From positions 6,517,340 to 6,581,339 of the forward strand of contig NC_087181.1 of the NCBI RefSeq assembly GCF_035594125.1: a stretch of 64,000 nt of DNA. Direction: 5' to 3'. A program made the position numbers and the translations under genes. Positions within the stretch are counted from its first letter, which is position 1. The number at the start of each line of letters is the position of its first letter. Positions 58,874-64,000 of this stretch are shown piece after piece. This DNA is from Scylla paramamosain. Its lineage: Eukaryota > Arthropoda > Malacostraca > Decapoda > Portunidae. The notes beneath the pieces were generated by a model, which saw only the letters and a program-made list of their open reading frames with translations, had not been told where the DNA came from and did not search any database.

Positions 58874-59750
58874 TTCTGTGGCTTCCTTAGGGAAGCCACA
58901 GAATGCCAGACTTCTTATCTTTCTAAAATTTCTGATTGTGGCAGAGCAAACTTGGTATTGTTCAGTGCCTCAAAAACTCAATTCCTCCATCTATCAACTC
59001 AACACAACCTTCCACACAACTACCCCCTCTTCTTCAATGACACTCAACTGTCTCCCTCTTCTACACTGAACATCCTCGGTCTGTTCTTTACTTATAATCT
59101 GAACTGGAAATCTCTAGCTAAAACAGCTTCTATGAAGTTAGGCATTCTGAGATGTCTCCACCAGTTTTTCTCACCCCCCAAACTGTTAACTCTGTACAAG
59201 GGCCTTATCCGTCCATGTATGGAGTATACTTCATATGTCTGGGGGGTTCCACTCATACCACTCTTCTAGACAGGGTGGAATCTAAAGCTTTTCGTCTCAT
59301 CAATTCCTCTCCTCTAACTGTCTTCATCCTCTCACTCATCACTACAATGTTGCATCTGTAGCTGTCTTCTAATGTTATTTTCATACTAACTGCTCTTCTG
59401 ATCTTGCTAACTGCATGCCTCCCCTCCTCCCACAGTCTTGCTGCACAAGGCTTTCTTCTTTCTCTCACCCCTATTCTGTCCACCTCTCTAATGCAAGAGT
59501 TAACCAGTATTCTCAATCATTCATCTCTTTCTCTGGTAAACTCTGGAACTCCCTGCCTGCTTCTGTATTTCCACCTTCCTATGACTTGAATTCCTTCAAG
59601 AGGGAGGTTTCAATACACTTATTCTTGAATTTTTTACTATTGCTTGGGACCCTTTTATGGGACTGGCATCTCAGTGAGCTTTTCTTATTCATTGGAGTTT
59701 TGTTGCCCTTGGCCAGTGTCCCTCTTACATAAAAAAAAAGAAAAAAAAGG
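58874..59750 (+). mobile_element. Family A LINE, copy A10, with 5' inversion
   Basis: 5'-truncated copy of the late RT, C-terminal domain and 3' end with a poly(A) at ~59730-59750. Flanked by TAGTACTCC (58865-58873) and TAGAACTCC (59751-59759), a 9-bp target duplication with one mismatch. The first 13 bp (TTCTGTGGCTTCC, 58874-58886) are the inverted copy of 58891-58903, as in twin-primed LINE insertions. RT thumb is open at 58952-59269, the C-terminus at 59415-59732. Confidence 0.85.
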
Positions 59751-60064
59751 TAGAACTCCCAATCTTGTAGTACCACTTCTAATAACACATGGTCACTTTT
59801 TCCCATTGGGCTTAAGTATTTAATGGTTGGACTGAGCTCCAGTTTTTTTGTGAATACCAGGTCTAGCATAGATGGTTCCTCCTCCCCTCTGTATCTTATA
59901 AATTCCTCCACCCATTGGTCCATTATATTCACCATAGCTAACTGTAGCATTTCTTCACTCCACGATGTGTGTGTGAGTGTGTGTATGTCACAATTATGAT
60001 GTATCTAACCAACAAATGATTGTGTCATCTTTCTATTGCTCATTACATTCCATATTTTCTTTCT

Positions 60065-60152
60065 CAGGTATGTTGAAAACATATGATGTACACCTTGAGG
60101 TTTCTTTTCAGGTATGTTGAAAACTTATGATGTACACCTTGAGGTTTCTATC
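60065..60152 (+). repeat. 44-bp tandem duplication with splice-acceptor-like ends
   Basis: CAGGTATGTTGAAAAC recurs at 60065 and 60109; both copies start right after a pyrimidine-rich TTTTC(A/T)CAG-like acceptor. Confidence 0.85.
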
Positions 60153-60185
60153 TCAGACTTACTGTTCTATGCTTCAGCATGTGAT
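60112..60185 (+). other. Candidate host exon (unidentified)
   Basis: From an acceptor TTTTCAG (ending 60111) to a consensus donor GTAAGT (60186-60191). The frame starting at 60114 is open (MLKTYDVHLEVSISDLLFYA...). No homologue recognised. A second acceptor copy precedes it in the 44-bp duplication. Confidence 0.3.
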
Positions 60186-60493
60186 GTAAGTACTCTTCCT
60201 TTGTTCTTGTGAATCATAGTGTGAAGTGCAAAAAATTTTACCACTGGTGTTGTCTTTATATAAGGTTAAAGGCATTAATAAACAGTGGCACCCTTTTGGC
60301 TTGTATATGAAGTTGAAATAAACAATACAAAGATTATATTTGATGATGTTTCACCATATATGAAGTGTGCTGTAATATACTGTACACTAAAAAACATAAT
60401 TTTACTAGAAAGGGGATTTAATAGGCATTCATATGAAATACTTAAGCTACCCCAAAAATGCAGATGATTTACCTTGCTTCCTCTCTTTGTTAG

Positions 60494-60619
60494 ATGGTGC
60501 AACAGTATGGGATGAAAATTTTACTTTGTGGCAACTCTTCCTCTCTGTGTTTATATTCCTTGACACTGGCCTCTGCCTCAGTTTTGCAGCAGCAGTTGAA
60601 GTGGAAGATTGTTGTGCTC

Positions 60620-60623
<4 letters not shown>
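60494..60623 (+). other. Candidate host exon (unidentified)
   Basis: Strong acceptor (TGCTTCCTCTCTTTGTTAG, ending 60493) and a GTATGT donor at 60624. Open in two frames; the phase-0 continuation of the preceding candidate exon reads MVQQYGMKILLCG. Product unknown. The donor is embedded in a (TATG)n array. Confidence 0.3.
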
Positions 60624-60650
<27 letters not shown>

Positions 60651-60660
60651 TGTATGCATA
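60622..60660. repeat. (TATG)n microsatellite
   Basis: About nine tetranucleotide units. Confidence 0.95.
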
Positions 60661-61088
60661 GCATGTATGTAATTTTGTTTACCTACTTGTTTGTAATGTA
60701 TTGTTTACTTGAGCACAGTAAAAATATTTTTTCCATAAGAATTGTTGTTTTATTTATACCAAAATAAAGTATATACTACATAATTTACATCCAATACATG
60801 AGTTACAAAACTTTATATTATTTGAGGTTCATTTTTGTATACCAAACCCCCCCATACACAAAACAAAATATGGTGTGAGAGGGAGGAATCTAACCAGTTT
60901 TTTTTTTTTCAAATTTTCACCTTTATCATCAAAGGTTTCCCCTAAATTAGTTTGATATACTGAGGGTTTACTTCACTTAAATTTCATAATGACATGTACC
61001 TCTCCTCAACTTGTATTATGTATTTCCATATCTTTTAAGTTTATTACTTTGTCATGTATGCTTAAGTATAGTTTCAGTGACCTGAATA
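60661..61088. other. AT-rich unique DNA
   Basis: Nothing recognised apart from short homopolymers. Confidence 0.4.
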
Positions 61089-61867
61089 CAGTGGAACCTC
61101 AGTTCTAGAACTTAATTAATTCCTGGATACTGCTTGAAATCCAAAATGTTAAAAAAAACAAAACTATTTTCCCCATAGCAATCAATGTAAAGTGGATTAA
61201 TCTCTTCCCAGACACCAGTCCACCCTGTCCTAGGGGCTTATGACAGCCATAATAACTTCTTCACAACATCTCCAGCTCACAAATTATTTATCCAGAAAGG
61301 ATGTACCAAATATACTTAAGTGACACAGAACTCATCATAAGATACTGTTTAGACTGTGCAGGTATTCTCTTCATCACCAATCTAATGAGGGAAGCCTTAC
61401 AGAGGGACAAAGAGAAAAGCAACCCACTTACCATCAAAATGAAGGTGATCATAACAGTTAGACATCCTGCTGCTGGAAAAAGCTACTGGAAAAATGCAGT
61501 CGTGCAGTAGTGATAGCGCTGGAGATCATCAAGTGAGCCACAGGTTGGTCAGGATTATTCCTGAGCACCAAAAACTGTTTATTTACATTGAGGCTTTTCA
61601 ATGGGATCACATTTACCTTATTTCAAAGATTGAATTACTGCCTTACATTGTCACTCCTCCAAATATATAAAAACAAAGTAAATATTTATAGAAACTATAA
61701 ACTAGTAATAAATGGCAGCTTTTGCTATGTCTTAATATTTAAAATCAAATAACTTAGTTCAAGAGCTGAATCATGGTGCCACAACCGAAGCAATAATGAG
61801 TTCAAAATTTTTGTTCAAAAACTTATTTATTTGAAAAGTGAGGCATTCAGTAACTGAGGTTCTACTG
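61089..61867. mobile_element. Pogo/Tc1-mariner-type DNA element, 779 bp
   Basis: Terminal inverted repeats CAGTGGAACCTCAGTT (61089-61104) and AACTGAGGTTCTACTG (61852-61867), one mismatch, flanked by TA (61087-61088 and 61868-61869). The right arm carries the TTTGTTCAAAAACTTATTTATTTG tract I associate with Tigger-like non-autonomous elements. No transposase is recognised inside. Non-autonomous. Confidence 0.75.
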
Positions 61868-61869
61868 TA

Positions 61870-62427
61870 TTTTCATATCTGTAAATTCACCTCATCTTAC
61901 CATAGCATATATTATTATACAATGTAATAACTAGTATCTTCCACATACAACCCTTGTATCCATACACCTTTCCCTGTTTTCCTCAACTTCATCCTACCCT
62001 TATACCACATTTCTGTTTCCACCTGCCTTACCCCACCTTACACCACTCAAATTCCCTTCAACTATTACAAACTAAATCTTCTTCATTTCTGTGTCTATAG
62101 TTTCATCTTTCAATCATTGATTCCTTACTTATTCCTCTTTCCAACACCATTTCTGCCTTGTAGCTGTATTTTACTACTTATTACTCTAAATGCATTACCT
62201 TCTGATCTCTAAATCAACTATATAACACCTGATGGAGAGCCTATATGAATCACTTTATGATTGTCTAAATCACGGATGACACCCAAAACTTATTTGATAA
62301 ATTTTTAGTCATACTGATATTAATTTACTATCTATATATTAGAACTCTGATGAATGCAGTAGTTCAAGTAGATCTATAGGACATAATTATATAAATATTA
62401 TACACTTAAACAGCCAATCTATTAAAA
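61870..62427. other. AT-rich unique DNA
   Basis: Nothing recognised. Confidence 0.4.
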
Positions 62428-64000
62428 AAAATGGATAATTTTAAATCATTCATAAGTGGTTTGCCCAAGCCCGCAGACATCATTGCACTCACAGAGACAT
62501 GGCTAAAAGAATCTACTAAACCTTTTTATTCTCTGGATGAATATTCTTCTCTTCATTTAGTTAGTCCAGATAAAGAAGCTTTTATGTTAATTCTGACTTT
62601 CATATAGAAATGCTAAATCAATTTTGTATCATCAGTGATGGTAATAAAATACTTTCTCATAATAAAAACAACCACAATCTATATTACATCTGGTAACTGC
62701 AGGCCCCACAGCAACCAAATAACTGTACATGAATTCACAAACACCATCAATGACATATTAACAAATGAAACATTTTGATGTAACAAATTAATTCTTTTTC
62801 GTGACTAACAAATTTGCTTTAACATACAATGCACCTTCCCACTAACATATTCCTAAACACAATGCAAACCCATAATTACTTTTCTCACATATCACATCCT
62901 ATCAAATTTCCTGATAACCTTGATCTTGGGCAACCCTCTCTTCTAGACCAATATGGACAAATTTCACACCATATTCTTCCTCAGGCATCACAGAGGACTT
63001 TATGTTAGGCCACCTACCTATATTTATAAATATTTTCCACTCACAAGCATCAAATATTAAATGCAAAGTTACTTTCAGACTATTTAACATATAAAATCAT
63101 TATTTATTCATCCAAGAAGTGCAACAAATCAATTGCAATAATCTGCTTAATTTATCTAACATAATTTTTTTTTCAACACAACATTTAATCTCCACAATAA
63201 CTGTTTCCCAGTTAAAACAAAATTTAACTATAAAGAGATGCAGAACCAATGGCTTTCAAAAGGAATTCTAAACGCCACTTAACAAAAATGTAACCTTTTC
63301 AGGTTGTACAAGCTAGGTGAAGTAACTCATTAATACAAACAATACAGGAACAAACTAAGCCAAGTAATTCAAGTTATAAAATCTAATCACTATCAACAAT
63401 TTTTTTGAGCGACTTTAGGAATAATACAAAAAATCTGGCAAACAGTTAATCAGATTAAAGGTAACACATGTACAAACAATACCCTGACAAGCCTCCAGCA
63501 CAATAATATTACCTTCAGTAACCCATAAGATATTTCTGAGACCTTCTCCAATATTGCACCTGAACCTAATGATAAGCTCTCCAAATCTAACAAATCCAAA
63601 ACATTTTCTTAAGGGCAATTACATTAATTCAATATTGTAGCAATTCTCACTTTCCCTGAAACTAAAGACGATCAAGAAACTCAAAAATAAAAACTCTGAT
63701 ATAAATAATATTTCAGTTTGTCATCAAGAGGGACTCAGACCTAATCTCTCCACCATTAACTATTCTCTTCAATCAATCTGTTGTATCTGGAACCTTTTCA
63801 TCAATATTAAAGAGTGTAAAAATTACTCCTATTCATAAATCTGGCCTCAATATGTATCCTCAAAGCTATCATCCATAATCAGAAGTCTCAGTCTTCTCCA
63901 GAATTTTTTAGCTGATAATGAAACTTAATTCTATGCATTACTTAGAAAATAAGAATGTTTTAAACTCAACCCAGTTCAGTCTTAGATGGAAAATAAATAC
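62428..64000 (+). mobile_element. LINE (family F), runs off the right edge
   Basis: Endonuclease start near 62430: MDNFKSFISGLPKPADII followed by ALTETWLKE. After ~1.1 kb of decayed sequence, the RT N-terminus appears at about 63710-63970 (SPPLTILFNQSVVSGTFSS, VKITPIHKSG, YPQSYHP, SRIF...), with stops. CR1/L2-like by these blocks. The catalytic region would lie beyond 64000. Confidence 0.6.

Larger units (their letters stand above)
57740..59990 (-). mobile_element. CR1-like LINE (family D), copy D1, split by A10
   Basis: Read from 59990. Endonuclease end 59950-59760 (DQWVEEFIRYRGEEEPSMLD, GKSDHVLLEVVLQD), interrupted by LINE A10 (58874-59750), then the pre-RT (MSEIVNESFRSMFSVE, 58513-58286) and, after deletion of the RT palm, a C-terminal domain at 58221-57793 (LERIQRAATRMVLELKDL, DIWNGLNEKI). 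The 3' end near 57740 (TTGTATAATACAGGG on the plus strand) is shared with D2. Confidence 0.75.

Noticed and set aside
61301..61510. 69-codon frame inside the TA-flanked element
   Set aside because: No transposase motif; element is short and non-autonomous.

Overview
This window is eukaryotic, non-coding-rich DNA, most likely from a decapod crustacean and probably a crab. The clues are a dominant Jockey/BS-like LINE of a type I know from swimming-crab genomes, very long (CT/GA)n, (AAT)n and (TA)n microsatellites, and TATA+TCAGT arthropod core promoters. No ribosomal RNA, tRNA, operon or CRISPR was seen. All identifications are by eye and memory; no database search was run.

Almost everything recognisable is a transposable element, and most are broken. 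Family A (Jockey/BS-like, about 3.2 kb, no ORF1) has ten copies: 1-2311 (plus two tandem 3' units to 3573), 3771-5034 (-), 5447-6202/11756-11812, 14788-17986, 22584-23998 (-), 29478-30680 (-), 31304-32165, 38261-41484, 48753-50716/53778-53983 and 58874-59750. Other LINEs are a CR1/L2-like element with a coiled-coil and SGNH-esterase ORF1 (11813-14580), a second L2/CR1-like LINE (50717-53772), two minus-strand CR1-like copies (55420-57490 and 57740-59990), a LINE tail (46905-47260, -) and a LINE running off the right edge (62428-64000).

LTR elements: 6203-11755 is a complete Ty3/Gypsy element of CsRn1 type, with 484-bp LTRs, tRNA-Trp primer site, CHCC Gag, a T TTA AAC slippery site and TATC target duplications. 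It sits inside a family A copy. 36143-45715 is a decayed Gypsy-type element with an F-type envelope-like gene, split by the family A copy at 38261. DNA transposons are a P-element transposase pseudogene (47640-48752 + 53984-54220), a piggyBac-like transposase pseudogene (30681-31303 + 32200-33515), a piggyBac derivative with TTAA duplications (52617-53691) and a TA-flanked 779-bp pogo/mariner-type element (61089-61867).

The elements are stacked. The deepest nest is P element <- family A LINE <- L2/CR1-like LINE <- piggyBac derivative (47640-54220). This gives a relative chronology in which family A was active both before the CsRn1 element and after the P, piggyBac, CR1 and env elements.

Host sequence is sparse. 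The clearest host exon is 25156-25278 (-), the first coding exon of a mitochondrial inner-membrane protease subunit 1 (IMMP1L-like) with a GTAAG donor. Weaker candidate exons lie at 54288-54428, 60112-60185 and 60494-60623. The most unusual non-element signal is at 20491-20763: a TATA/Inr core promoter preceded by a dense array of heat-shock elements in strict 5-bp phase, pointing into a degenerate multicopy arthropod gene (19700-20449, -).
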